Shown: piece by piece, positions 22,241 to 35,068 of the stretch | Position numbering within the stretch: position 1 is the first letter of the stretch | Layout of the letters: each line of letters opens with the position of its first letter | Assembly: GCF_963678635.1 (NCBI RefSeq) | Contig: NC_087069.1 | Location: 29,988,776 to 30,052,775, forward strand | Direction: 5' to 3' | Source: Symsagittifera roscoffensis | Taxonomy: Eukaryota > Xenacoelomorpha > Acoela > Convolutidae | DNA length: 64,000 nucleotides | Made by a program: the position numbers and the translations under genes | The notes under the pieces: model-generated | Seen by the model: only the letters and a program-made list of their open reading frames with translations | The model's database searches: none | What the model was told of the DNA's origin: nothing

Positions 22241-25054
22241 AAAAACAATTATACTATATCAAGCAAATGTCAAGGAAAATTTTGAAACTTTAAACCATCA
22301 AAGGCAATTTAAAGATAGCCTGCATGAAAGTAATTTAAAAACTATGCATAAAATGTTGCCTTTGAAAGCTTTTTGTCTGTTTTGTAGTCTGAGTAGTCCT
22401 GCAGATCTTGACTACCAAAGATATCAAAGCCTCCAGCCTAAGCCAACCCAATTTTCACTTGCCAATTTTTTTTTTGGTTTTGAAAGATACACATTAAATT
22501 AGTTCGAGTACAATTTTACGGCTATGCATTTTAAGAAATTTCGAGTTAAGCAAATCTTGTTCGACCACATTCATAAGAACTACAAAAAAAAGGTTTTTCT
22601 TTGCCTTTCTTCAAATTAGTGTTTTTTTAACGCGTAGTGTGATGCGAGAACTATACAAATCGTAGAAAAATAGTGTATAAGGCCTTATCTGCATCGGATG
22701 TTTTCAAAGAATTAACATTTGAAAATTGAAAAAAAAAATGAAATGATAAAATTCTCTTTCCAGAACAATTTTCAGTTTTGCAAAACTTTATCGCAAAAAA
22801 AAAGCTAAAAGAAGCCTCCAAAAACAGTGTTTCCTCAAATGAAACACCAATTTGCATAAAAAAGCGTAACGCGATCGTTTTAATGGTTCAACGTTAGACT
22901 AAAACCGGTTTTACCAACAGTGTGAAAGTTCTGATTGCTATGATTATTTGTGCCACATAATTTATCGTGAAAAAGTAAAAAGAGATAAACGTCAATGCTT
23001 CGTTTCATCATTGCAAAACACTTGAGGCAATCATTGATTTAATATGTTTTATGAGCACAAAAAGTGTTTGCTATTAAGTAAATCTTGCGGCAACTTGCAT
23101 TACAGTTGGTCCGTGTAAGCAATTTTGTTAAATATGAAACTCGAAGTTGCAGGTTTGATTGAAACGGTAAATTGGAATTCTCAGAAAAGAAACCAATTCA
23201 AGAGTAACAAGGATAGCCTGTTGCTGTGCAAGTAGCACAGAATGTTCCGACCATATTCATGAAAAAACTAAGTTAAAAAAAACAATTCCTTATTGCACAT
23301 TGCTGTTCTTCTATGGTGCGGAGAGCAATTTACATGAACTATACAAACGAGAAGAAACTTACAGCATTCGACATGGTCGACAGCTTTTGTTTTCTGAAGA
23401 AAAAAAAACAACCAAAAAATGAAAAAAGTTCATTTAAAAAATATCATATATTATAATTTTTTAGCATTAAAATAATTTCTTTAGAGACCTTTTATTCGCA
23501 ATAAAGCACGAAGCCTTAAGTCTACAAAAATACTTTTAAATAACAATCATTAATTGATCGCTTTTCTCGCTCGGAAATAGACGGAAAATCAAAAATTTCC
23601 TCCTTTAATATGATATGTCATTCAATGGTCGGAACAACAAGTACAGAATAAATTGAATGTAGTAAATGGCAAAAACTGTTGAGCAGTTACATTGCCTCAA
23701 TTCCATTTTTAATGACCATTCGAGCACTTTAAACCTTGGATTAATCATACGCGCTCAAGTAATTCACGCTTGCGCGTTGAAAAATTTTTATTACCTGCAA
23801 TTAAATTGGGCAAATTTAAGCCATTAATTGATAAATTGTAATTTCTCCACGTAGAACTTTTTTCAATTTGAGCTCCATGGCCTATTATATTCAAAAAGTA
23901 TTAAAAAAACATTTTTAAGTTTTTTAATCGCACATTTCGCACAGAACAATCTAAAAACTCAAAACAGAGGCGAAGTTGTACTTCATATACACAAGCAAAA
24001 ATATGACCCATGAAGCTACTGGGAACAATGGAATGAGTAAAACTTTTAGTCTACAAAAGTTTTTTAGTGACGCACGCCAATTATGAGTTTACATAATGGC
24101 TAAATGACGCAAGCAAATTATGACACAATAGCAGTATCAGTCAATTTGAAAAAGAATTTACCAACTAACATGCCTCAATTTATAGAGCGGACGCGTTTTA
24201 ACCTGTATCAAAAAATTTAAACTTTCGACCCTGCCCAGGTTCGAACCCTATTTTGTTGCGGGTCTCCTTCCCTACCTTTACGGTACAGATTCATGATACC
24301 TTGAAGTTTAGATGATTTCTGTAATATAATATTCTGTGTTAATATTCTTAGCGTTGGCTGTACTTAATAGCTGGTTATTGATTAAAATGTACACTTTCAA
24401 AATCACCCAAGCCCGTATAATTCTTTGTGTATTCAAAGAAATAGAGGAAACGCTCTCAGAGTTGCAGCTAGATTCATGTAGTGTTCATTCCAATTACAGT
24501 CTGATTATAGTAAATAGCTGGAACAACAAACTACGGGCAATTGGCTTACCTATGTAAAAAAAAATTATTTGGCTTTTTTTGCCATTTTGAAACATTCATA
24601 TTTTCCCAAAAAAATATTCACAGATAGACAATTCACAAAAGGCGAGTCCTAAATTTAGTCGCAATCTTATTCAATTTTTATTAGTAGTCCAAAAACAGTT
24701 TGCTCAAAAAACCGCGAACTTTTCAGTTTTTCCATGGGCCAATCAAAATTGACGTTTAAACTGCTGATTTTTTCCTCAACAATGAAATTTTTTCAAAAGT
24801 TTTGCTCTTTTTTCAGATTAGTGTTAGGAATATATAGTTTAATTTTAGACTAAATGGCCAATGAGGTCTAGGCAAACTCAGAAGTTAGCTTTTATGGCTT
24901 TTTTCTACAAAAACTATACGCAGCGCAAATCCTTGAAGCACGTGTTGTATTTTTAATTTAAGAAGAGTGCACTGAATTATAGACACTAAATATGAAAATG
25001 AGAGCAATAACTGAGTATAGTACGTTTTCAACAAAATATTCAAAGATTATGCAT
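22241..25054. other. Intergenic, TIR element only
   Basis: No coding region recognised. It holds the 394-bp TIR element at 23243 and, on the minus strand near 24235-24250, a GGGTTCGAACC B-box-like word without a complete tRNA. Confidence 0.45.
23243..23636. mobile_element. 394-bp element with TGTTCCGACCAT inverted termini
   Basis: Starts TGTTCCGACCAT and ends ATGGTCGGAACA, a perfect 12-bp TIR. It is non-coding. Its termini match those of the element at 27388. No adjacent target duplication was seen. Confidence 0.6.
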
Positions 25055-28000
25055 TTATCTGTTCTCGTTGCCCCGTGGAAACTGAATGGCAACTGTTAAC
25101 CTCAAATGTGCTTCTTGCAGGGACACAAACTTGCAGAAATCTTCGTAGCAGACTTTCCCAGGATACTTCAAGTCTTTCCTCGATAGGACAACTTGCGAAA
25201 CTTCTATCAGACGGTGATCTAAAAGAAAAATGAGTTAGAATAGAGTAATGAACGCAAGTAATCAGAAAAAAAACATGACTTTGTTTTGAACGCAAGTAAA
25301 TCTCAACCATGAACGCAAGTAATTTCAAAGAAAAAAATTAGACCTTTTAAGCTCTTTGAATTTGTAGAACAATTTATGATTGGTGATTTTTTGATAACAT
25401 TAACCGAACTTCACAAAACTGGATCAAAAGGTAAAGTTTTTATTCCGCTGGAAATTATTAAATTAAATTCCACTTTCAAAACTAGAAATCGTTCACGTTT
25501 TTTTGCGCCATTTCCACGTTAGTATTTGGAGAGTGCTATTTACGTAACTTTCAGCAGACGAATTTTAAATGAACTCAAAAAGTCGAGATTTGCCTAAGTG
25601 CAGTCTTAAATGCATTAACATTTATGAATGCACACCTGAAGTTATAAGAGCGTTTTAACACTTTTTCCTGAAATAGAAATCACCAAGACCTATATAAGAG
25701 TCTTCACTACGTTCACTTCTCTTTAAAAAAAGAGAAACAAATGGCGTAATCTCAAACAACTTAAAGAAACTAAGAGGGTTATACAATTATATTTTGTGTA
25801 CGCCATACTTAGATAATACTTTGTCGTCAAAGCCGGTTCAATAAACCAGAAACCAACATAAACTCAAATGAACTTTAGAAAAACTGGAACTCGGGAGCAA
25901 CATCTCCCTTGGGGGACATCCTTAATTCTTATTTCTTATGATTAATATTAATATTATTATTAATATTATTTTTATTATTATTATTACACGTAGGCGAAGC
26001 TGAGCTTCGCAGCATTTGCAATACAACAATTATACAAGGCAATAGAATGTAAAACTAGCGTCGAAAAAAAATTACCAAGCAGTATTGGTAGCAAAGCCGA
26101 AAATACGTTAGCAAAAACCCATTAAGCAGAAAAAAATCAACGAGACTTTAGACTTAAAAAGTTAAAACTAGCATCGGAAACAAATTTACCAAACAGTATC
26201 GGTAGCAACGCCGAAAATACGTTAGCAAAAACACTTTAAGCAGAAAAAAATCAACGAGACTTAAGACTTTAAAAGTTAACAAGTCCCTCGCCCTCAACAG
26301 AAACAAACAAAAACTTTTAATTACTCGTCAAATAACCCAATATGAGGCCACTAAGCTAAAATAATAAAAGATAAAAAACAAGAAAGGTGAAAAAAAAGAA
26401 AATTAAAAAAAAAACGAAACCAAATTCGAGTTTCAAAACGAGTCCCCTCAACCTCATGACACACAGGCACCAATAAGATATAAGCCGAAATCATTTGGAC
26501 TGAAAAAAAAGAAAGGAAAAAAAACAAACAAAAAGAAAATATACAAATCAAGAAATTATAAACAGCAGAAGTAAATCATAACACTAAGAGCAATTACTAT
26601 GCAAATTGTGCATAGCAAGAAAAAACAATTCTACGATAAGGCAACTAGGCCGACAAAACGTAAGTCGAAAAATAATAAGCCGACATTTTTTTGAAGCGGA
26701 ATATTTCCCGTTTGAAAAACAAAACAGGTCACGGACAGTTTCGAACCCAGAACCTTTGCAGTACCAGGCGAATTTGTTTCCTCTTGGCTAAGTGGGCTGG
26801 GAACGCTAAGAATTTGAAGTTGGCCGGGAACACTCAGAAGGTAACTCTAGAGATGAGTCCAGAAGTACACTACTGATGAGTCCTGTGCATAAAGTTGTTT
26901 ACGGGAAAAAAGTCGAGTACCCGATTGCAATACCCTTATTATCCCAAGGGTAATAATGATTATGTTTATTATTATTATGATTATTATTAATGTGACATTT
27001 CACTTGACTGTGATATTTCACTTGCAAAATTAGCTGCAAAAACACCACGTTACGCCATAGTTCCTTCCCACTCAAGCATTAATAAGCCAACAATGACTAA
27101 TAAACGCTGCATAAATGATTGGAGTTCATAGCAACCTGGCACCGCTGGCCCCAATATCATCTTGAGGAAGCGGAACACGTCGTCGTAGTCTATGTAGTCT
27201 GTGAGGTAGATGTCGAGCATGCGGAACAGGAAGCGACGCTTGTTGTCTGCCGGGGTCTTGGGGGAGAACATGTTCATCAGTTTGATAAACTCAAATGAGT
27301 CAATCGCGCCATCGTCTGAATAGTAAACAGAAGACGATATGAACAATAGAATGAACAAGACTGCTCGTATCAGGGCGAAGCCCTGAATGTTCCGACTGCC
27401 TTTTAAGGTTTATTGAGCTGTATTAAAATTTTAAAAAATTAAATGAAATAAAACAAAATTAAATTTTTTTTAAAAAAAATTTGGATTTTTTTAAATGAAA
27501 ATCATCTCCCCACACGCCATATAGAGTACAATAGGATATATTTCGCTCCTTGTAACAAATCAATTATGGAAAATAAGCTTCTTTCAACCAATTTGGAACG
27601 ATTTCTAAGACGGATTAACTCTCCCGCTCACGCGTTAATAGCGCGAAATATATCGCGCGTTAATTGTCCCAAATTGGCCAAGATGGCAATCTTTAAACCC
27701 CCATAATTTTACGAAAAACAATAACAGGTGAAATATCTTTTCAAATTTGAGCTCAAGACAACAATGCCTTTCGAATGATTAAAAAAAATTCCGTCAAAAG
27801 TCGCTAGTTAAAAAGTCGAAATTTGTCTGAAGAAAAAAAACTCAACCCGAGCACAAATATTCCGTTACTTTCGTATCGAAAGTCGGAACAATAACAAACT
27901 TAGAAACGTTCGAATTGAAAGACTCAAGTTTTTATTGGAGGACGATCTACCCTAACTATCATTCCTTGGTCTAAAGCATCAAAAGTGTGCTAAACTTCGG

Positions 28001-29548
28001 CCATTTAACTTTCAGTCCTTTTTTGCTACCGTTTTGAATATATTTTCCCCTCCCAGAAATCAAGCAAATGGCTGGCCTGAAAAATATTTCGACAAAATTG
28101 TTCAGGCATTTTGAATATTGAAAAGACTTCAGGCATTTTGAATATTAAGCTAAGCTCTAATTGTCACACGACAATCAGCTACAGACAATCTATTTCTCGA
28201 CCGATTTGACCAGATAATTACTGATTCACTGTGTTTGAGTGATGTATGCTGGTTCGACCGAATCGAGCCAAAATTTCTGTCCTGTTCAATTAGGAGAGCT
28301 AACTAACTCGACAAAATTACAATTTGTTTGGCTCTTTTCGAATCTATCTAACATTTTTCTACCAGCTTGACAAAAAAACGTGCTCGCCTGAGCGTAACTC
28401 AAATTTTTTTTAAAAAGCTCCGACTGATCCGCAGGAAAAAAAATCTTAATTTAACTGATCCAGCAAAACGAAAGTTTTCAACCTAGTTAGAACCAAGCTT
28501 CAAAGATCCGATTTCAAGCAACATTTCCAAAACAAAATCTACGATGAAGGCATTGTAAGGACATGTTAATGCAACAGCAAGTAAAGCAAACCAGTTTTTG
28601 AGACACAACTTAAATCATAATTATAGCAAAGCTAGGTCCAAACGTCTTTTTTTTAGCCCTTACTTTCGAGTTTTTGGTGCAAAAGATATCATCAAAATCT
28701 ATTAAGCCATGACTGTTCCTTTTTTTTTAACTTTTGCTCACAATTTTGGGTCATTTATTGTGAATTCGGATATTTTTCTACACTGAACACGACTTTGTTT
28801 CGAATTGTTGTCGGGCTAGTCGTCTAAAATTGCCTCTCCATACTTTGACTAGTGTTGGACCGAACCGAAGGAATGTTTTTAATTGTAGATTGTGAGTGAA
28901 AAAAGGCTAATAGGTGATCTATGCTAAGATGCGTGAAAGGATAACATTGAGTGATCTACCTTTGCAATAGAGTCTGCCGCCTGCTTCTATGAATGGATTG
29001 GCAGTACACTCGGGGATATCAGTCAGCGTCCACAGTTCCCCCCTCCCTATCTGCACTACCACCCCAAGAACTCTTTTTCTTTTCCGTAACCCCTCATATA
29101 GTTTCCAGATTCATACTCTACGTTTGCATGCTACTATTAAAGATTGCGCAAATAAAAGCTATAAAAGTACGTACATCGCTGAAGCTAGGGTATGCATCTG
29201 TTGTTTATTTAGTTTAATTTGATCATTGTGGCAAATTTTTAAAGGGGACTATTTTGGTAAGGAAAACTGTTTCCTCGTTGCATATGGTTCAAGCTCTACC
29301 TAGTTTTGGTTATGCTTTTTGAATCTTGAAGACATTACGCAAAATTTCAATCTTTTTCAAATTTGAGGTGGGAAAGAAAAAGAGCCCCCCTGTTCAATCC
29401 TCTGCTGCTGCTGTTGTTGCTGAGGTTGACCCTGCTGTGATGATTTGGCTGCCCGTTCGAATAGTCTGAGCAGATGGTTTACTTCTGAGTCGCTGAATAC
29501 TGTGTTCTGTCGCAGATAATCACGCTGTTTCTGCTCTAAAGCCGCCAT
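25055..29548 (-). CDS. EF-hand protein, CIB/calcineurin-B-like, four exons
   Basis: Exons on the minus strand: 29548-29431, 29046-28960, 27315-27136 and 25218-25055 (stop). All three joins are phase 1 and keep one frame, giving 182 residues, the length of CIB-family proteins. Exon 1: MAALEQKQRDYL, then FSDSEVNHLLRLFERA, the family's N-terminal helix. Exon 2: TLTDIPECTANPF, matching the P-E-L-x-x-N-P-F motif. Exon 3: DDGAIDSFEFIKLMNMFSP, KRRFLFRMLDI and DYIDYDDVFRFLKMILG (EF-hand 3). Exon 4: DLKYPGKVCYEDFCKFV (EF-hand 4). Family members are small Ca/Mg sensors that bind membrane-protein tails. Both loops look degenerate: loop 3 starts D and ends D but has Tyr and Thr at positions 3 and 5; loop 4 has Lys and Pro there. 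Donors GTCAAC (exon 1) and GTTGCT (exon 3) are weak. If exon 1 ran on instead, it would gain a seven-Gln run. Intron 2 carries a TIR element. Confidence 0.75.
25940..25987. repeat. ATT-type microsatellite
   Basis: An interrupted run of ATT/TATTA units in the last intron of the EF-hand gene region. A similar run follows at about 26953-26990. Confidence 0.8.
26051..26278. repeat. 113-bp tandem duplication
   Basis: 26051-26163 and 26164-26278 are two copies starting AAAACTAGCRTCG and ending in ...GACTT(T)AAAAGTT. It lies in intron 3 of the EF-hand gene. Parts (the GCCGAAAA and ACTAAGCTAA words) recur in diverged form at 35.6-35.9 kb. Confidence 0.8.
26722..26800 (-). other. tRNA-like relic or SINE head
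   Basis: The minus strand reads GCCCACTTAGCCAAGAGG (A-box-like), then ACTGCAAAGG, then TTCTGGGTTCGAAACTG (good B box) at tRNA spacing. The stems are poor, so it is probably not a functional tRNA. Confidence 0.45.
26900..26955 (+). repeat. Two-hairpin short repeat, copy 3
   Basis: ACGGGAAAAAAGTCGAGTACCCG, ATTGCAATA, then CCCTTATTATCCCAAGGG, followed by an ATT-rich tail. Same layout as 19475, 20015 and 49125; the second stem differs in sequence but still pairs. Confidence 0.65.
27388..27890. mobile_element. 503-bp element with TGTTCCGACT inverted termini
   Basis: Starts TGTTCCGACT and ends AGTCGGAACA (10/10 inverted match) inside intron 2 of the EF-hand gene. It is non-coding and AT-rich, with an internal GCGTTAATAGCGCG/CGCGCGTTAAT near-palindrome. 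It shares terminal sequence with the element at 23243. Confidence 0.6.
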
Positions 29549-29907
29549 TTGCGTTGACTTTTTCAAACATTTAATTTTTCACATTAAGTTTTCAATGTAG
29601 AACGCGTTCAATTTTAATTTAGTACAAACGCTTCTTTTTACTACGTTCGTGCTCAGTAAAACAAAAAATCTTACATAAATACAACATACAACACATTCTT
29701 CTGCAAAAAACTCAAACGAAGAAGAATTTTTTAATTAAATTTTGATTTTATAAAAAAGAGAATTGAACTATTGGAGCATAATGTTTGATTTTAACATGTC
29801 AAAATTGAGCTTCTCAGACATTTGTCATGTAGAACCAAGCAGACAAAAGTGGACGGCTGCACTATCGTCAGTTCCAATCCGTTCATTTGTAAAAAATATA
29901 TATATAT

Positions 29908-30082
29908 ATAATATTAATAACTCGCTATTTGAATACAATAGCAAGTAACCTCCCTTTGGCCCAAACCCGTGTATATGTATATATGTGCGTGTGTATGTGT
30001 GGTGTGTGTGTGTGTTTGGACCGTTTTTAGGTCAAAATGAGGTTACTTGCTATAGTATTCAAATAGCGAGTTATTAATACCT
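29908..30082. repeat. Long hairpin with GT-rich loop
   Basis: The left arm (TTAATAACTCGCTATTTGAATAC, continuing to AAGTAACCTC) and the right arm (GAGGTTACTTGCTATAG, continuing to CGAGTTATTAA) are complementary over more than 40 bp, enclosing a (GT)n-rich segment. A second copy with a shortened left arm is at about 31737-31890. Confidence 0.8.
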
Positions 30083-33000
30083 TGATTCGCAGTTCATAAA
30101 CAAAGTTCATTAACTGTTTCCGCTGCCGATATAACGAGTGCTCAGCTCCTCATTCATCCTCTAAATGCAGACAACTTGTTATTGGTCGTAATTTTTCCCG
30201 TAATTATTCCCGTTTTTTTTCGAACTTATAATTAACAGTCCGAATCATGACTCAAAAAACTTCAACATGATATATCACGCAAATCCTAATTGATGTCTCC
30301 AATCTTGCGTGCGAACTAGCCGAACTAAAAATAAATTCCATCTCACCTTCGGCTAGCGAAACAACAACTTATTTAATCGTTACTTATTTATTTAATCTTC
30401 ATTTTATTAGACAAGTCGTTCCGACAAATAAAAATCTCACCTTCGGCTAGCGAAACAACAACTTATCTAATCGTTACTTATTTATTTAATCTTCATTTTA
30501 TTAGACAAGTCGTTCCGACAAATAGAAATAATTTTTCAGAAAAAGTCAAAGAGCACCGAAAAAGGTGAATGGCTTTTTCAGAACTATTTTTAACTTTCGA
30601 ACAATAAATCACGTTTAAGGTATCTTTTATGACTTTTCTTCTTTTATCAAAAACAAATATAATAAAAATCCGCTGGAAATCTCAAAATTTAAATCCAATT
30701 TCGAAATAAGATGTGAATCACGTTTTTTGCGCCGCTAACTTGTTTTTCCGAGAGCGTAGTTTTCCTGCCATTAAGCAACCGTTTTTGTAGCTACTGAAAA
30801 GAACCAACTTTTGACTTTCCTATAAAAACGACCGAATAACCTGATAAATCCCACTTCGTTCATTAACAAATAATTAATGCAATTATCTTATGCTTATAGA
30901 TACCTTTTATTTTCGCTAAGCCTCAAACAAAACTACCAATTAACTTTTGAGCTGTTCTGTTTGCAGCTCGGCAGATTTCATGTTTGGCGCAGTTTGCAGC
31001 AAGTTTTTATGCCTAATTTCTTAACGTTTAGTAGTTTTTCTCTGTCATGTTACGGTCTAAATAAAGGATCAAGCACCGTTGGAACTTCTACAAATCATCT
31101 TTTTAACACTTAATCAACTAGCCAGATGATCAGAAATTTACATATTTAAAAAAGAAATTGAAATTGGTTTAATAAACGTTGGCTCGTTGTCGCGGCCATT
31201 TCAATCATAAATCTAGCTCTTAAAAGACTAGTAGGAGCAGCCAAACAGCTGTTCCAGTAATGTCCATTCACAAAAATAAAACTTTAAATTGTTCAAGAAC
31301 ATTTCTGAACTTTTCGGACGTTGGAGTTTTTGGATACTTTATTGCAAATTTGAGAAAGAAATTGAAGAAGAAAAATTTTATTTATCCAAAATCATGTAGA
31401 TACAAACAACAATCATCAATTTATTTCCAAATAGTTACTGGAAATAAATTGAAAGCATTTTTTTCGGACATATCTATTTGTAACAAAAAGTTAACTATTT
31501 CGTGAAAACTCAGATTGTTTGCCTTTTCGCTGAACTTTGAAATGTGAAACGAAATGACGAAGGCAAGCTGTGAACTTTGGCATCGGATCGGTGCCAAAGC
31601 TCTCTCGATTTAAATTGGCTTCACTTTAAATTGCTTGACTTAAATTAAAACCTTTCATTTAAATTGCTAAAAAAACGAGCTGGAGCACTCTTAGTTTCTC
31701 GACTGCTCATTTTGACGTCGGATTTTAGTTGCTGACTATTTGAATACAATAGCAAGTAACCTCCCTTTGGCCCAAAACAGTGTATATGTATATGTGTATA
31801 TGTGTGTATGTGTGGTGTGTGTGTGTTTGGACCGTTTTTAGGTCAAAACGAGGTTACTTGGTATTGTATTCAAATAGCGAGTTATTAATACCTTGATTCG
31901 CAGTTCATAAACAAAGTTCATAAACTGTTTCCGCTGCTGATATTACGAGTGCTCAGCTCCTGATTCATCCTCTAAATGCAGACAACTTGTTATTGGTCGT
32001 AATTTTTCCCGTAATTATTCCCGTTTTTTTCGAACTTATAATTAACAGTCCGAATCATGACTCAAAAAGCTTCAACATGATATATCACGCAAATCCTAAT
32101 TGCTGTCTTCAATCTTGCGTGCGAACTAGCCGAACTAAAAATAAATTCCATCTCACCTTCGGCTAGTGAAACAACAACTTATTTAATCGTTACTTATTTA
32201 ATCTTCATTTTATTAGACAAGTCGTTCCGACAAATAGAGTTAATTTTTCAGAAAAAGTCAAAGAGCACCGAAAAAGTGAACAGTTTTTTCAGAACTATTT
32301 TTAACTTTCGAACAATAAATCACGTTTAAGGTATCTTTTATGATTTTTCTTCTTTTATCAATAACAAATATAAGAAAAATCCGCTGGAAATCTCAAAATT
32401 TAAATCCAATTTCGAAATAAGATGTAACTCACGTTTTTTTGCGCCGCTAACTTGTTTTTCCGAGAGCGTAGTTTTCCTGCCATTAAGCAACCGTTTTTGT
32501 AACTACTGAAAAGAACCAATTTTTGACTTTCCTAAAAAACGACTGAATAACCTGATAAATCCCACTTCGTTCATTAACAAATAATTAATGCAATTATCTC
32601 ATGCTTATAGATACCTTTTATTTTCGCTAAGCCTCAAACAAAACTACCAATTAACTTTTGAGCTGTTCTGTTTGCAGCTCGGCAGATTTCATGTTTGGCG
32701 CAGTTTGCAGCAAGTTTTATTGCCTAATATCTTAACGTTTAGTAGTTTTTCTCTGTCATGTTACGGTCTAAATAAAGGATCAAGCACCGTTGGAACTTCT
32801 ACAAATCATCTTTTTAACACTTAATCAACTAGCCGGATGATCAGAAATTTACATATTTAAAAAAGAAAATGAAATTGTTTAATAAACGTTGGCTCGTTGT
32901 CGCGGCCATTTCAATCCTAAATCTAGCTCTTAAAAGACTAGTAGGAGCAGCCAAACAGCTGTTCCAGTAATGTCCATTCACAAAAATAAAACTTTAAATT

Positions 33001-33443
33001 GTTCAAGAACATTTCTGAACTTTTCGGAAGTTGGATTTTTTGGAAACTTTATTGCAAATTTGAGAAAAAAAAAATCAAGAAAAACTTTATTTATCCAAAA
33101 TCATGTAGATACAAACAACAATCATCAATTTATTTCCAAATATTTACTGGAAATAAATTGAAAGCATTTTTTTCGGACATCTATTTGTAACAAAAAGTTA
33201 ACTATTTCGTGAAAACTCAGATTGTTTGCCTTTTCGCTGAACTTTGAAATGTGAAACGAAATGACGAAGGCAAGCTGTGAACTTTGGCATCGGATCGGTG
33301 CCAAAGCTCTCTTGATTTAAATTGGCTTCACTTTAAATTGCTTGACTTAAATTAAAACCTTTCATTTAAATAGCTAAAAAAACGAGCAGGTGCACTCTTA
33401 GTTTTTCGACTGCTCATTTCGACGTCGGATTTTAGTTGCTGAC
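29926..33443. repeat. Tandem duplication, units 1811 and 1707 bp
   Basis: 29926-31736 and 31737-33443 are near-identical direct copies. Each starts TATTTGAATACAATAGCAAG and ends TTTTAGTTGCTGAC. The unit holds no convincing gene: its 78-codon open frames (30877-31113, 32588-32824) have no known domain. It contains hairpins such as CTTTGGCATCGGATCGGTGCCAAAG cut at 20 bases: CTTTGGCA...TGCCAAAG. Confidence 0.9.
30341..30528. repeat. 94-bp tandem duplication inside unit 1
   Basis: TCTCACCTTCGGCTAGCGAA... occurs at 30341 and 30435; the same place in the second large unit (about 32152) has it once, which explains most of the length difference between units. Confidence 0.85.
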
Positions 33444-35068
33444 TAATTTCCCCACGTACAGACCGTTCCCAATAAAAATTAAATTTTTTTTTAAAAAGGA
33501 CATTGGGTTTATCTTTAGCCATCAAATGACCGTCTTTGAGCCCATTCTCAAACTACAGAAAATATATTGATTTTATTCGGTTATTTACAGTGAGACTCAA
33601 TTTTGAACCAATCTGCTTAAAAAACAAACAAGAATACAAACATTTTGAATCTTAGCAACATTTTCTAGATTAACTATTTGAGCCGGAAACTTTAAGTCGG
33701 AAACGCTTTCTCTGCTTGTGCATCTGAGACTTCACGAAAAACCTGAAAAAAAAATATTGACAATCTCGTATCAGAGTTGAGACTTAATTTTTTTACTTAT
33801 TCATAATACCAACTTAGTTTTAGGCATACCAACTCACTCGCGAACAATGCAGATTTTAATTAGGTTTTAAGCTCTAATTGACATGTAGAATTGCAAAAAG
33901 CTACAACTGACACAATTATAATTAATGCCAAATTGTTGCCACCATCCTTTAGTTTAACGATTCTGAAAGATATTAATTCACTTAAAACTGCTCATTTCGA
34001 CGTTGGATTATAGTTTCTCATGAATTTTCACACGTAAAAACCGTTTCCAAAAAAACTATTTCACATAAAATGCTTTAGTTTTTACCAATTATACTGCTCA
34101 AGATCATCGATATTGCCAACAATTTGGCATTACTATAAACGAAAAAAGCCATTATAAAGATTCAGATTTTGTGTGCGATCTTGAATTCTCAAGCCATAGC
34201 CTTGAGACATACTTAAATTAAAACGTTTCATTTAAATAGCTAAAAAAAACGAGCAGGTGCACTCTTAGTTTTTCTACTGCTCATTTCGACGTCGGATTTT
34301 AGTTGCTGACTGATTTCCCCACGTACAGACCGTTCCCAATAAAAATTAAAATTTTTTTTTTAAAAAAGGACATTGGGTTTATCTTTAGCCATCAAATGAC
34401 CGTCTTTGAGCCCATTCTCAAACTACAGAAAATATATTGATTTTATTCGGTTATTTACAGTGAGACTCAATTTTGAACCAATCTGCTTAAAAAATAAACA
34501 AGAATACAAACATTTTGAATCTTAGCAACATTTTCTAGATTAACTATTTGAGCCGGAAACTTAAGTCGGAAACGTTTTCTCTGCTTGTGCATCTGAGACT
34601 TCACGAAAAACCTGAAAAAAAATATTGACAATACCAGAGTTGAGACTTAATTTTTTACTTACTCATAATACCAACTTAGTTTTAGGCATACCAACTCACT
34701 CGCGAACAATGCAGATTTTAATTAGGTTTTAAGCTCTAATTGACGTATAGAATTGCAAAAAGCTAGAACTGACACAATACTAATTAATGCCAAATTGTTG
34801 CCAATATCCTTTCGTTTAACGATTCTGAAAGATATTAATTCACTTAAAACTGCTCATTTCGACGTCGGATTATAGTTTCTCATGGATTTTCACACGTAAA
34901 AACTGTTTCCAAAAAAACTATTTTACATAAAATGCTTTAGTTTTCACCAATTATACTGCTCAAGATCATCGATATTGCCAACAATTTGGCATTACTATAA
35001 ACGAAAAAAGCCATTACAAAGATTCAGATTTTGTGTGCTGTCTTGAATTCTCAAACCATAGCCTTGAG
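33345..35068. repeat. Tandem duplication of an about 860-bp unit
   Basis: 33345-34211 and 34212-35068 are close direct copies. The first about 100 bp of the unit is the tail of the upstream 1.7-kb repeat (GAGCAGGTGCACTCTTAG... to TTGCTGAC), so this duplication overlaps and post-dates or joins the previous one. Non-coding. Confidence 0.85.

Noticed and set aside
24225-24290. Minus-strand GGGTTCGAACC as a tRNA gene
   Set aside because: Only the T arm is tRNA-like; acceptor, D and anticodon arms could not be folded.
26862-26900. Hammerhead-ribozyme-like CTGATGAGTCC word, with a second GATGAGTCC nearby
   Set aside because: No matching GGAC stem II partner followed by GAAA, and no stem I/III pairing could be found.
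30877-32824. Pair of near-identical 78-codon open frames (30877-31113, 32588-32824)
   Set aside because: They are duplicated only because the whole 1.7-1.8 kb unit is duplicated. No domain, and neighbouring non-coding parts are equally conserved.
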